Assembly (NCBI RefSeq): GCF_040222955.1
Contig: NZ_JAVKCA010000013.1
Coordinates: forward strand, 128,499-192,498
Reading direction: 5' to 3'
Length of the DNA: 64,000 nt
DNA from: Marinoscillum sp040222955
GTDB taxonomy: Bacteria > Bacteroidota > Bacteroidia > Cytophagales > Cyclobacteriaceae
Within the stretch, counting starts at the first letter, position 1, and every line of letters begins with the position of its first letter. Of this stretch, positions 32,034 through 42,500 are shown in pieces. Made by a program: the position numbers and the translations under genes. Under the pieces are notes generated by a model, which was not told where the DNA came from, did no database searches, and saw only the letters and a program-made list of their open reading frames with translations.

Positions 32034-32411
32034 TTTTCTGATATTCGTGTACTACTAAAATGTACTACTAAGTGTACTACTAACCCGCTCTCAAAATTCA
32101 AATGTGCATGCCACCCACAGCACTGGTACCAGCCCAAAATTTTAATTAGTAGCCCTTCAGTTCAACAAGTGTTAAACGCCAGTTTAACCAATTCAGCCGC
32201 TTTTAGCGCACTTTCAACGCCCCGATTACATATTAGTTAAACAGGGAGCAATTTTCGTCCATAAGATTATAGTGTAATTACTCAATATTCACATTTGAAT
32301 TTTCGGCGCTTTTTTGTGTGATGGCCTAAAAACGGCCTATACTTGCAGGAAAGCCGCAAAATGAGAAATCCGCGCAATTTTATAATATGTACCTTTCTAT
32401 TTACCCCCTAT
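32034..32411. other. right-end zone of the prophage (boundary not fixed)
   Basis: No gene is seen in these 378 bp. The stretch has three copies of TGTACTACTA (32048-32082), scattered GCCGC/GCGC-plus-T blocks, and a GTTTAAC pair near 32169-32190. Mu-like ends carry several transposase sites within the last 100-200 bp, so the right end is probably here, before the host-side duplicated leader at 32412. The exact TG/CA end and target duplication could not be recognised without the left end. Confidence 0.5.
32048..32082. repeat. three spaced TGTACTACTA repeats
   Basis: The decamer TGTACTACTA occurs at 32048, 32061 and 32073, spaced 13 and 12 bp. This is close to one DNA turn, typical for protein binding arrays. 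It lies just after the secreted gene and near the expected prophage end, so transposase or regulator binding is likely. Confidence 0.6.
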
Positions 32412-32605
32412 ATTTCTTAGCTGATAAGTTAGCTGTGTGCCACCTTTATCCGACTCACTATCAGGGCTTTTCGGAGCTCTTTATTTAGCAGGAGGCGGCG
32501 TGCAGTTTGTGCCTAATGAACCTAACCTATGAAACCAACCAACCATTTCTCCCCCGGAGGTAGCTGTTGCTATGTGCCGCTCCCAAAATCCGTACTGAAA
32601 GGCTG
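32412..32605 (+). repeat. 194-bp duplicated leader, copy 1
   Basis: This 194-bp sequence is over 90% identical to 38253-38446. Both copies lie upstream of a plus-strand secreted-protein gene. It contains a small open frame from 32529 to 32627 (33 codons including stop) whose first 26 codons are inside the repeat. No transposase or terminal inverted repeats are seen. It may be a regulatory leader or a non-coding RNA. Confidence 0.8.
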
Positions 32606-32787
32606 TTTAGCGTTGCGCGAAGGCTGATGCTGGTATCCGCGCATCTTAGTGGGCTGGCACAGTTTTATTCTGTGTGAGCACAAATTGGCATTATTTCTCC
32701 CAACTCCATTTTCCAAAATGAACCCCCGGCATGATTCATTTCCTTGACCGGGTTAGAATTTTCCGACCATTCAAAACAAAGTAAACT
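32606..32787. other. spacer between leader copy 1 and adhesin gene
   Basis: These 182 bp contain no gene. No clear promoter or terminator is seen; a TTGACC near 32743 and an AT-rich stretch before the ATG are weak promoter candidates. There is no SD before the ATG at 32788. Confidence 0.4.
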
Positions 32788-35700
32788 ATGAAAAAGGTAT
32801 TCACTGCCACCTTGATCCTGTTCGGACTGATGATAAGTCTGGGTCTGCAGGCCCAGGATCGTCCGTTTATCACCACCTGGAAGACCGATAATCCGGGAGC
32901 CTCGGAGGATAATCAGATCACTATTCGGACCAATCCTGCTCACTTTACTCCTATCTACACCTATAATTTTGATATTTACTGGGAGGACGTGAGTGACGCC
33001 AGCATCAATGGCACGTTGACAGGACTTACAGAAGATGTAACCATCGATTTTCCAACTGCGGGCATCTACAGAGTAGAAATATCCGGAGATTTTCCCAAAT
33101 TATATTTCCCCATCGCAAAAAATGCAGATGCTGAGAAATTGCTGACCGTAGAGCAATGGGGGACCATCCGTTGGGGCGCCATGGTCACCTGTTTTATGGG
33201 TTGTGTTAACGTGAGGATTCCAGCTACTGACGCTCCTGATTTGACCAATGTGCAGGATTTTAGACTCATGTTCGAAGGGGCTACTGCTTTCAATGACCCA
33301 ATTGGCCATTGGGATGTTTCGAGTGCTCTTGATATGAGCAACATGTTTGATCGAGCGAGTTCATTTAATCAGGACATCAGTAATTGGGATGTTTCTAATG
33401 TTACTAGAATGACTGGAATGTTCAGTGGAGCAACTCACTTTAATCAAGATATTAGTAATTGGGATGTCTCTAGTGTGACCAAGATGCAAAGTATGTTTAA
33501 TGGAGCTCGGGCATTCAATCAGAACATAGGGAACTGGGATGTTTCTAACGTGGATAATATGTCCTATATGTTTTGGTTTGCAAATTCCTTCAATCAGGAT
33601 ATAAGTGGATGGGACGTATCCAATGTGACCGATATGTCGGACATGTTCTATCAGACAGCTTTTTCGACTCAGAAGTATGATCGATTGCTGATTAAGTGGT
33701 CCGGCTTGCCGACTCTTCAGCGTGACATCACCATGGGACCTCATGGGCTTAGTTATTGTCTGGGAGTAGATGCCCGCCAAAGCCTCATTGATACTTATGG
33801 ATGGACTATAGAAGGTGATAGTAAGCGTTGTGATTTTGACGATTTCGGAGGAAGAAGTGGTTCGGTTGCACTACAAATTGGGGGAGAGGCATTTTTGGGT
33901 TTGGGAAGAAATGACTCCATTTATTTTGGGGACTGGCTCAATATTTCATCCGGGTTGGACTCAGTCGCAGATTTCCCCGGTGCGGCACGAGCCTCGGCCG
34001 TTGCTTTTGTGATTGATTCTTTGGCTTATGTGGGGTTGGGTATAGATGAGGACGGTAATTATTTGTCAGACTTTTATAGCTACAGTCCTGCTCAGGATTT
34101 GTGGACCCCGATAGCCGATTTTGGAGGTGGTGCCCGAACCAATTCCGTGGCCTTTTCCATGGGTCGGCAGGGTTACGTGGGCACAGGCAAGAACAATCAG
34201 GGTGAGCAATCTGATTTCTGGAAGTACGACCCGGCCACCAATGTATGGACAGAGCTCCCGGACTGGGGGAGTGATAAGCGCCAGGGCGCGTTTTCGTTTG
34301 TGATAGGGGATAAGGCTTATGTCGGAGGGGGATATTACTTTGATGGCTTCCAGTCTCAGCTATCGGATATCCAGGAGTTTGATCCTGCTACAGAAACGTG
34401 GACAGAGAAAATATTTGCAGATGGGCTCAACTTAAGTGTCAATGATGCTGCGGCCTTTTCTCTTTATGGACAGGGGTACATTGCTTATGGAAGTAAGAGC
34501 AACCTCATTAAGTATGATCCCCGAACCAATGAGGTAGAGAATCTCGGAGATTATTTTGAGCTTGGGGCTAACCGGACTGATCCCATAGCTTACACAGTGG
34601 GTGACTTTGGGTACTTCGGATTGGGACGTCATGGTTTTTCTCCTACCGAATACGCCAATGACTTTGAGGTTTATTTTGAGCCTAATGTATCCCCTTCGGA
34701 TGTTTTGCTATCTGAAAATACCATTGAAGAGAATAACTCGACAGCCACTTTGATTGGAGTGCTGTCTTCAGTTGATACGAATGCCTGGGGAGAACCCGAG
34801 TATACATTAATCAGGAGCACTGCGAAGGATACTTTTCTTATCTCCAACGATTCCCTTTTTGCCAATCAGACACTGAATTATGAAGTGCAAGACACATATT
34901 CTATTACCATACAGGTAAGGGATGATAGAGGGGGGATTTATCAGGAGCTTTTTCATATTTATGTAGAAGATATGAATGATGCGCCAACGATGATTTCACT
35001 ATCAGATTCTTTGGTTACTGAGTCAAATACAGAGGTTGTTCAGGTGGGGAGTTTTACTGTGATTGACGAGGATGTTTCCGATGAATTTACCTTTCAGTTG
35101 GTCTCAGGGGATGGTGAGAATGATGCTGATAATGATCATTTTGAGGTGGTTGGAAATGTGCTGAACATAGTAAACCCCAATTTTGAAGTCCAACAAATTT
35201 ACAGGGTATATATTGAGGTAGTCGATTTGGGTGGTCTTTCGTTTCGTCAGTCGTTTGAAATAAGCATTGAGGACACGCCGGAACCACCATTTGATATGAG
35301 CCTTTCAAATTTGGAGGTGATGGAAGATAATGACACTGCGGTTTTTGTTGGTGTTATTTCTGTTTCTGATGAGGACACCGATGATACCCATCTATTCACC
35401 ATTAGAACTCAGGTGGGTTCTTCATATAGTCATCGATTTGAAATTAAGGGTAACGAATTGAGTATTCTCAATCCTGATTTTGAAGAGCAGTCAACTTTTG
35501 AGGTACTATTGGAGGCTGTGGATCAGGTGGGACTGGCCTGTCAGAAGACATTCGAGATTAAGTTGCTCAACAGAAATGAGCCCCCTCTGGCGATTTCACT
35601 TGAGACGCATGTTCTACTGGATGGCAATGCGGAAATTGGAACAGAAGTGGGGACTCTTGATACTCAGGATGAAGATTTGGATGATGAGTTTATATATGTT

Positions 35701-36111
35701 TTGTCAAAAGCCTCGGATTTTTTCGAAATAGTAGATAATAAACTCCGAATTAAAAGTCCTTTCAACAAATCTGCCAGCGATGTGACTCATTCCGTTGAGG
35801 TGGTGTCTACTGACTTGGGAGGCCTGTCTGTGACAGATAGCTTTGAAATTGTTGTTTTTGGTGTACCACTTTCGATACCTGGAAAGATTCCGACTGAGGT
35901 TTTTCCCAACCCGGTTGAGAATGAGTTTTCCATTCATCTGAATGGGGAGGCTGTATTAGAAATTTTCTCTTTGAATGGAGCAAAACTGTCGAGTCAGACA
36001 TTGTCAGAGGGGAATCATTTGATAGATGTATCGGATTTAAAAAAAGGGGTGTATGTAATATGTCTGTTGTCAAATCAAAGCAAGGAGTACATTAGATTCA
36101 TTAAGCAATAG
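32788..36111 (+). CDS. T9SS-exported adhesin: BspA repeats, Kelch-like and cadherin-like domains
   Basis: This encodes 1107 residues. A signal peptide covers 1-22 (LILFGLMISLGLQAQ). Residues about 150-290 hold four BspA-type (DUF285) units such as FNQDISNWDVSNVTRM. About 350-630 are Kelch-like blades (GGRSGSVALQIGGEAFLGLG and similar). About 633-1035 are tandem cadherin-like or Ig-like units (LSENTIEENNSTATLIGVLS). The last 70 residues (VFPNPVENEFSI, then KKGVYVICL) are a type A T9SS sorting domain. Likely a cell-surface or secreted adhesin. It is preceded by leader copy 1 and converges with the lipoprotein gene. Confidence 0.9.
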   Translation: MKKVFTATLILFGLMISLGLQAQDRPFITTWKTDNPGASEDNQITIRTNPAHFTPIYTYNFDIYWEDVSDASINGTLTGLTEDVTIDFPTAGIYRVEISGDFPKLYFPIAKNADAEKLLTVEQWGTIRWGAMVTCFMGCVNVRIPATDAPDLTNVQDFRLMFEGATAFNDPIGHWDVSSALDMSNMFDRASSFNQDISNWDVSNVTRMTGMFSGATHFNQDISNWDVSSVTKMQSMFNGARAFNQNIGNWDVSNVDNMSYMFWFANSFNQDISGWDVSNVTDMSDMFYQTAFSTQKYDRLLIKWSGLPTLQRDITMGPHGLSYCLGVDARQSLIDTYGWTIEGDSKRCDFDDFGGRSGSVALQIGGEAFLGLGRNDSIYFGDWLNISSGLDSVADFPGAARASAVAFVIDSLAYVGLGIDEDGNYLSDFYSYSPAQDLWTPIADFGGGARTNSVAFSMGRQGYVGTGKNNQGEQSDFWKYDPATNVWTELPDWGSDKRQGAFSFVIGDKAYVGGGYYFDGFQSQLSDIQEFDPATETWTEKIFADGLNLSVNDAAAFSLYGQGYIAYGSKSNLIKYDPRTNEVENLGDYFELGANRTDPIAYTVGDFGYFGLGRHGFSPTEYANDFEVYFEPNVSPSDVLLSENTIEENNSTATLIGVLSSVDTNAWGEPEYTLIRSTAKDTFLISNDSLFANQTLNYEVQDTYSITIQVRDDRGGIYQELFHIYVEDMNDAPTMISLSDSLVTESNTEVVQVGSFTVIDEDVSDEFTFQLVSGDGENDADNDHFEVVGNVLNIVNPNFEVQQIYRVYIEVVDLGGLSFRQSFEISIEDTPEPPFDMSLSNLEVMEDNDTAVFVGVISVSDEDTDDTHLFTIRTQVGSSYSHRFEIKGNELSILNPDFEEQSTFEVLLEAVDQVGLACQKTFEIKLLNRNEPPLAISLETHVLLDGNAEIGTEVGTLDTQDEDLDDEFIYVLSKASDFFEIVDNKLRIKSPFNKSASDVTHSVEVVSTDLGGLSVTDSFEIVVFGVPLSIPGKIPTEVFPNPVENEFSIHLNGEAVLEIFSLNGAKLSSQTLSEGNHLIDVSDLKKGVYVICLLSNQSKEYIRFIKQ

Positions 36112-36119
36112 TAGCGAAC

Positions 36120-36153
36120 TTGATGCCCCTTATCTGCCGTTAGGGGGCATCAA
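36120..36153. terminator. stem-loop between convergent genes, possible bidirectional terminator
   Basis: TTGATGCCCC and GGGGCATCAA form a perfect 10-bp stem around a 14-base loop, between the stops at 36111 and 36182. Neither side has a good T-run, so termination efficiency is uncertain, but the position in a convergent gap fits. Confidence 0.55.
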
Positions 36154-36181
36154 TTAAAAACTAAAATCTCCAAAGTAGTAG

Positions 36182-38038
36182 CTATTGATTTGGTAGTTTC
36201 ATCCACCTATGGCTTTGTTTGTTTCCAGGGAGCACGTAGGATATTGAGTATGGATAATTTTTATTTCTGAGACCTGAAGAACCGTCCATAATCCTTTGAA
36301 CAAATTCATTCTCCTGATCAGGATGAGCCGCCGCTTTTTGTAGCAACTCACGATAGTGTTTCGCAAAGTACACATGGGCAAGAATAGAAACAGTACCTTC
36401 AATGCCTTCAAAATTTAATGCTTCATTGGCCTGTATTTGTTCATCTTTTAGTTTCAGGCCGTAGGGGTACTGCCACCAAAAGGCAGAGTTGACTGGAGGG
36501 ACTCCATGTTCAGTATTATCATCAATCGTAAAGAATCCTTTCTCCACAGCTTCATATATCAGTGGGTAGAACTTTTCTTTAAAATCAGTATTGTAGTCAA
36601 ATTCATTTGTTAAAATCAGCATCGGGTCACTTTTAGCTGTTCCTTTTATTTCAGCCAGATCAAAGGCCTCTGTTTTAATATAAAGATTATTTCCAACCCG
36701 ATGCCCCCCCTCATAAGGGTTAGTAAACCACACGCTGCTGGGCTTATTTGCTAGTATTTTCTCTATAAATGTATCGTGTATGCTTGTTCGGAAATGAAAG
36801 TTATAAAGAGACACTTCCGTTCCTGAACTGGAGACCTCAAAGTATTCGCCCTTATAAATGGTTTCTGGTTTCAGATTTTCATTCATGTCATACTCAAAGT
36901 AACCGTTATGATACCTCATGTCCTGTATTTCCGAGAAGGATCCGTCTAGCGTACTCAATCTAAACTTCAATTGCCAATCATCATTGTCAATTGACCTCAA
37001 AAGGCCAGGTTGCTCGTGATGTAGCTGAAGGTATCCGTAAGGGTACTCTTTAGGAAGAAAGAAGTATTGTCTGTCGATGGGATAGGTATAGGCTATGTTG
37101 TCTTCTTGTAGCGTCGTACTTTCAAATTCATTAGATATAAACGTAATAGAGTAGCTCTCCGTCAGTTCTTCAGCAGGCCACCAGATATCTTTCTTACCAG
37201 AGTAAAACGAATAAGAAAAGGCAGTTTCTATTTCATAGAGACAGTCACACAAATAAGACTTTGGGGTTATTGTCAGCTGATTGGATACAGAATCAACTTC
37301 CCAATCAAATTCAAAGGGTTCGCCATCTTCCTTAATGCTAATCAAAAAATCAGTTCTTAATTTCTTGGAGACTTTTTCCTGAGTGTTGGTGTCCTTGAAA
37401 GTATTCTTTCTCAATTGAATCCGTAAGTCAGGATTGAAAGGAGTGAGTGGAGTATTGGGGGCAAAGAGCGCAGAATCTACCGCAGGAAACATTTCGAGGC
37501 TCAGAGGCAATGACCTAATAGATAAATTTATAACCTCTCGGTCTTTGGTAATTCTGCTAAAGACCTCTTGCCATTCATTCTCAATGAGTTTTTGAACCAT
37601 GATTTCCAGGTTAATTTCCCAATACACCTTATTGTTAGTTAGTTGTTTAGGTATAATGAAAAGAGAGTCTGACGACTTATTTATCAATGTGTCGAAGGGA
37701 ATAGCTATTCCACCCAATAAAACATCAAACTGTACAATTGAAATTTTATGCAGCGCTATTCCCTTAGAAGTTACTTTCTGAAATACTGAGTCAATAGGAT
37801 AATTGAATTTGATGAGTGGCAGGTCAAATTGATTTAGATTTTCTGAGCCGCTCCCCTTGAAAATCAAACCTAATTCGTGTAGGGCCACTTTCTCCGGTTC
37901 TTCAATCTCTGTAGTATCTGGTTTTTCTGGTTCCTTTGCCGGGGTTTCATCTTTCTCTTCACAGCAAACAAGCAGAAATATAAAAGCTACCAGTGTTAAG
38001 GTGGAATGGTGAAGACAGTTGGCGAGTGATTCTTTCAT
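36182..38038 (-). CDS. lipoprotein sharing a domain with the 1539-aa secreted protein
   Basis: This encodes 618 residues. It has an N-terminal signal with Cys25/26 (FIFLLVCCEEKDE) as probable lipid site, followed by an acidic Pro/Glu linker that may be a surface-export signal in Bacteroidota. Two regions look like the C-terminal part of the 1539-aa protein at 39.5 kb: YPIDRQYFFLPKEYPYGYLQL resembles YPLLDMVNYYPEEYPHGFIKL, and YPLIYEA, FWWQYPYGLKL, EGTVSILAHVYFAKHY and YVLPGN match YPLIYEG, IWQYPYSITL, EGTFSYLLAKYMYGDY and YVIPGI. The function of the shared domain is unknown. Outer-membrane lipoprotein is the best call. Confidence 0.75.
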   Translation of the reverse strand: MKESLANCLHHSTLTLVAFIFLLVCCEEKDETPAKEPEKPDTTEIEEPEKVALHELGLIFKGSGSENLNQFDLPLIKFNYPIDSVFQKVTSKGIALHKISIVQFDVLLGGIAIPFDTLINKSSDSLFIIPKQLTNNKVYWEINLEIMVQKLIENEWQEVFSRITKDREVINLSIRSLPLSLEMFPAVDSALFAPNTPLTPFNPDLRIQLRKNTFKDTNTQEKVSKKLRTDFLISIKEDGEPFEFDWEVDSVSNQLTITPKSYLCDCLYEIETAFSYSFYSGKKDIWWPAEELTESYSITFISNEFESTTLQEDNIAYTYPIDRQYFFLPKEYPYGYLQLHHEQPGLLRSIDNDDWQLKFRLSTLDGSFSEIQDMRYHNGYFEYDMNENLKPETIYKGEYFEVSSSGTEVSLYNFHFRTSIHDTFIEKILANKPSSVWFTNPYEGGHRVGNNLYIKTEAFDLAEIKGTAKSDPMLILTNEFDYNTDFKEKFYPLIYEAVEKGFFTIDDNTEHGVPPVNSAFWWQYPYGLKLKDEQIQANEALNFEGIEGTVSILAHVYFAKHYRELLQKAAAHPDQENEFVQRIMDGSSGLRNKNYPYSISYVLPGNKQSHRWMKLPNQ

Positions 38039-38252
38039 GATCGTAACAGTTGGTTGTCATTGGAACAAGCCCCTAAATAAAATATTTTTTTAAAAAGTCC
38101 ACACTTCACGTGGCAATAAATTTTGGATTTGAAGAACCAGTATGAAGCCAGAACCTCTAGCCGCTTATGAACAGTTTCAACCCGACAGCCTATTTGCCTC
38201 TTTATGTTTGCCCAAGTTTGTTGATTTTTTTTTGTGGATAAAAATATTTTTC
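38039..38252. other. gap between lipoprotein gene and leader copy 2
   Basis: These 214 bp are AT-rich, with long T runs (about 38227-38252). They hold the promoter of the leftward lipoprotein gene and perhaps that of the rightward operon. No gene is seen, and no consensus promoter was assigned. Confidence 0.4.
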
Positions 38253-38446
38253 ATTTCTTAGCTGATAAGTTAGCTGTGTGCCACCTTTATCCGACTCACT
38301 ATCAGGGCTTTTCGGAGCTCTTTATTAGCAAGAGGGTGGCGTGCAGTTTGTGCCTAATGAACCTAACCTATGGAACCAACCAACCATTTCTCCCCCGGAG
38401 GTAGCTGTTGCTATGTGCCACACCCAAAATCCGTACTGAAAGGCTG
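38253..38446 (+). repeat. 194-bp duplicated leader, copy 2
   Basis: This is the second copy of the 32412-32605 sequence, of the same length, with few substitutions and one compensated indel region. It ends 36 bp before the ATG of the 300-aa secreted gene. The small open frame it starts (38370) runs out of the repeat and stops on that ATG. Confidence 0.8.
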
Positions 38447-38486
38447 CTTTGATACATTCGTGGACCACAAAATCATCAAGCGATGA
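38370..38486 (+). CDS. possible small leader ORF, 38 aa
   Basis: ATG at 38370 gives 38 residues with a Cys pair (HFSPGGSCCYVPHPKSVLKG). Its TGA overlaps the ATG of the downstream secreted protein (ATGA), the hallmark of translational coupling. The first 26 residues correspond to the small frame in leader copy 1, differing at two positions (Glu/Lys and His/Leu). It might be a leader peptide. It could also be chance, since the DNA itself is conserved. Confidence 0.4.
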   Translation: MEPTNHFSPGGSCCYVPHPKSVLKGCFDTFVDHKIIKR

Positions 38487-39385
38487 GGTCCTTACTGTTC
38501 GCATGTCTGATGTCCTTCACCACGGCACTTTTTGGTCAGACTTACAAAATCAAGAAGGAGGTATTGCTGAAAGATAAAGTGCCCGTGGCCCGGGTAACCG
38601 GTACATTGAATTGGGTACGTGGGGCTGATATGGCCCTGGAAACTTTAGAGGGAGAGGTGTTTTGTGAGATTGTGACCAGAGGTTTCAAGACCTCCTACCC
38701 CATGTTGGAGGAGGTGCGCTGGACCATCCTTACCTTCCCTGAGTTCAACAAAACTTTTACCCTGGCCCGGGATACGGATTGGGGGAGTAAGATTTCTGTG
38801 ATTCGCAATGAGGTGGTAGATCAGGGCCTGCAAATTTCGGAGAGCGGGATAAACCCTGAGGATCTGGAAGGCCTGTATGAGAAAGACATCAGCCTGCGGC
38901 TGAATGAGGATACCCTCGCCATCTTAGAAGAGGTTGCTTTCATGCGGGAAAGCCTGGAGGACAATAGCATTGAGCGAGACCGTTCCCGGCCGCATGCACT
39001 GGTGCCCTTGGTGAGCAAAAACCCGGCTGAAAAGGTATCGCTGGTCACGCAGGATGTGGAAGGCTTAGGGAGGATTTATTCCGGTTCCAAGCCTTTGGTG
39101 GTAGGGAAGGTGGTTCACGAGACCAATAATCCATATTCGGTGGTATATGAACCCACCAAAGACCTGGTGGTGATTTATAAGAAGCTTAAAAACCCTGTGG
39201 TCAGGGATGGTAAAGAGCTCGAGTTTTTCCCTGCCGGGGAGATTGATTTTACCAAGAGAGACATTGTGTTGTTTTTGTTTGAGACCGGAGAAGTGCCAAC
39301 CCTTATTAAGTATAATCGCGAAATGCCCCGACAGGAAGTGATCGGAAAGGCCGTCGAGTATATGATAATCTGGGGGTTTTTGTGA
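38483..39385 (+). CDS. secreted protein of unknown function, 300 aa
   Basis: This encodes 300 residues with a signal peptide (LLFACLMSFTTALFGQ) and a beta-rich, moderately charged mature part (WTILTFPEFNKTFTLARDTD, KISVIRNEVVDQGLQIS, VTQDVEGLGRIYSGSKPLVV). There is no lipobox and no T9SS sorting domain, so it is probably periplasmic. It stands 125 bp before the 1539-aa gene and may belong to the same operon. No family recognised. An envelope accessory protein for the surface apparatus is the best guess. Confidence 0.65.
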   Translation: MRSLLFACLMSFTTALFGQTYKIKKEVLLKDKVPVARVTGTLNWVRGADMALETLEGEVFCEIVTRGFKTSYPMLEEVRWTILTFPEFNKTFTLARDTDWGSKISVIRNEVVDQGLQISESGINPEDLEGLYEKDISLRLNEDTLAILEEVAFMRESLEDNSIERDRSRPHALVPLVSKNPAEKVSLVTQDVEGLGRIYSGSKPLVVGKVVHETNNPYSVVYEPTKDLVVIYKKLKNPVVRDGKELEFFPAGEIDFTKRDIVLFLFETGEVPTLIKYNREMPRQEVIGKAVEYMIIWGFL

Positions 39386-39510
39386 TGAGAGGGTTCAAAA
39401 CTGAGATTTTTTTTCGAATAATATGCCACTTCACGCTTGCATCGTTTGGTTAGTTTGCTTTAATTGGCAGATTAGTTAAGCGCAAGTTTAACGTTAAGAC
39501 CCAGCCAACC

Positions 39511-42500
39511 ATGACCTTTCCCAGAAGGACATTCCTAGTTGTAGCCCTGTGTGGCTATTTTGTAAGAGCGGTCTGTGCCATCAACACAGCTGAGACAAAA
39601 GAAACTCCCAACGAACAGGTGTACAAAATACACCAAAAAAGATCCTTCACCTCAGTCGACCCTTTTGCTGACCTTGCCGCAGCAGAAATGTCAGGGCCAG
39701 CCTTTTTCTCTGAGCACCTCTATGAGCAGGTGAGCAGCGAAGATGAGCAGATTCGGGCGGAAATAGAGGCCACTTATAATAAGGTGCTTACCCAAAACAA
39801 ATTCATCAAGTTTCTGGATGAGCACGCCCTGATGGATTTGCCGGTGGGCATCAAAAGCGATATCGGGGCACTTTCCTACACCATCCTGATCGATAGTGTG
39901 CAGGCATACCCATCGCACTCTTTACTGTATGCTTCCATGATGTTTGAGGCACCCCGGTTGGGTAACATTCACTTCCGCGGGGTGGGTATTAAGTTTTCCA
40001 AGGAAGGAGGAATTGTAGATGGAGGAATACTCCAATTGGTGGGGGATTATCCATTCACCAAAGAAGAAGCCAAAACGCAATTTATCATCCATGGCGAAAA
40101 GACTTTTGTGGAGTTTGATTGCAACGGATTCAGGCAGTTTAGCATAGATGCCAGCCTGCTGTTTTCCAGAGACCTTTTACAAAGAGAAGATGAAAATGGG
40201 CAGCTCCTCGAAAACGAAAATGTTTCCGTAGACTTTACCACCAGTGTAGGGGACTGGAACGATCTGTTGGTAGAAGTGTCTATCCCTCCATTCAGGGTGA
40301 AGGGAGTCAATGGGGTTTCCTTCGAAGTGGAGGGCGCTTTACTGGATTGGAGCGATACCCGCAATGTTCCGGGAGTCAATTTCCCCGTTGACTATGTGCA
40401 GGAGTCCCCTGTTTTTCTATCGGGTAATTCAAATCTCTGGCGTGGGGTATACATACGTACCATGCGGATCAATCTGCCCCCTGAGTTCAATACACCGGAC
40501 CAAACAGGAACCCCCTCCCGGGTAAGCTTTGCGGGCTATGACCTGGTCATTGATGATGAGGGTTTCAGTGGCGGGCTGGCAGCCGAAAACCTGATCCCCA
40601 TTGATCGGGGGAAGTTGGGCAACTGGAATTTTTCGCTCGAAGCGTTTGAGGTGAGCATTGTTTCCAATGAGCTTAAATCCGCAGGGTTTAGAGGGAAAAT
40701 AGATATTCCCATCAACAGCAAAGAGGGCGGTACTTCTGTGGATTCCCGCTTGTTTGCTTACACGGCTATGATGCGCCCCGGGGGCAATTATCTCTTCAAT
40801 GTCAGCAATCCCAATGAGCTGAATTTTGACCTGTGGAAAGCTGCCGAGGTGACCCTGGAGTCCTCTTCTTATGTAGAGATTGAAGTCAAAAATGGCAAGT
40901 TTCTGCCCCGTGCCAACCTCAATGGCAAAATGGACATCAACATTGGAATGAATGGGGAGGACGGGGCGCCTTCTGACAATGAAAAGAAAAACCTCAAAAT
41001 GGCCCAGGTCACCTTTCAGGACCTGCAGGTGCAATCGGTGAAACCTTACGTGACCATTGGATCCTTTTCCCTGGGTTCCGAATCGGGAATCGGTGGATTT
41101 GGGTTTACCATCAACAACATCTACGGTGGACAAAACAGCAATGAGCTCTTTTTGGGGGTGGACATGACCCTTCAGCTCACTGGCAACGAGGGCGGGGCCT
41201 TTGGAGCTACGGGCGGGTTCAGGGTAATTTCAAAAGCCGTGGAGCGGGGATCGGATCTTTCCTACAAGTATGACCGGATCGAGATCTCACAACTCGGAAT
41301 CAATATTGATAAAGGCACTTTCAAATTTGAGGGCAAGCTCAATTTCTTCAGGGAAGACCAGGTCTATGGCAATGGGATCAGTGGGTATGTAGATGCCACG
41401 TTCGGCAGCATAGGCCTTACCGCCAATGCCATTTTCGGGAATGTGGACGGTTATAAGTATTGGTATGTAGATGCCATGGCCACTCTGGGGACCACAGCGC
41501 CTGTTTTCCCGGGCTTTTTCATCAATCGGTTTGGCGGCGGGGCCTATTATCATATGAGCATCGATTCCAAAAGGGTCGGCTCACAGTTGGGAACTACCAC
41601 TTCAGGAATGACCTATGTGCCCAATCAGAGCATGGGCTTGGGGCTGAAGGCCATTGTGGGTGTCATGGGAGCGAAGGAGACCGTTTTTGCGGGAGAAGCT
41701 ACTTACGAAATGGCCTTCCGAAGCAGTGGTGGACTGAAGTACATCCGGTTCATAGGGAATGCCACCCTGCTCTCCAATCCGGCTGGGCTCGATATTGCCG
41801 GTTTGCAGGACAAAGTGAAAGCTTTGGCCGAAAAGGCCAAAGACAAGCAGGAGATCAGCGGCAACAACCAGATAGCGAAACAGATTTTTGGGGACTCCCG
41901 AAACGGGGCGGCTATCTATGGGGAACTCAACATGGAGTTGAACTTTGATAACAACTCTCTGCATGCCAATCTGATGCTGGATGTGAATGTGGCTGCCGGA
42001 CTCATCACAGGAGGTGGTAATGCCGTAATGCATTTCGAACCGGGGCAGTGGTACATTTATATTGGGCGGCCAGAGCGGGAAAACCGCTTTGCCATGGAAT
42101 TTCTTGGCCTGATGCGGGCCGATGCGTATTTCGTCATGGGGTCAGTCATTCCGGATTCGCCACCCCCACCAGCCGAGGTGTCAAGTATTCTTGGGGGCAT
42201 GGACCTGGATTATATGCAAAATCTCAACCAGCTGGCTGATGGCGCCGGGATAGGGTTTGGTGCCAGTTTCGGCATTGATACGGGAGACAAGACCTTTCTG
42301 ATTTTTTATGGCCACTTCAAAGTAGGCGTGGGCTTTGATGTGATGCTCAAGGACTATGGCAATACCACCTGCTCGGGATCCGGCCAGATTGGGGTGAATG
42401 GCTGGTATGCCAATGGGCAGGCTTATGCCTATTTTGATGGACTGATAGGCATCAAAGTCAAGGTATTCGGGAAGTCCAAAAAAATAGACATTCTCAGCAT

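Noticed and set aside
6611..32242. Recurrent GTTTAAC motif at several prophage boundaries
   Set aside because: Copies at about 6611, 14337, 26680, 32169 and 32234 have no constant spacing or orientation, and AT-rich 7-mers recur by chance; not strong enough to call a binding site.
32412..32605. Insertion-sequence remnant or miniature transposon
   Set aside because: No terminal inverted repeats, no target duplications and the two copies keep the same place relative to genes; not excluded by a genome search.
32034..32787. tRNA gene as attachment site
   Set aside because: No cloverleaf could be found; a DDE-transposase phage does not need a tRNA site.
38370..38413. Second small frame in the leader beginning at an ATG near 38358 (MNLTYGTNQ)
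   Set aside because: It is only 15 codons with no SD and ends without relation to the next gene; the other frame is more convincing.
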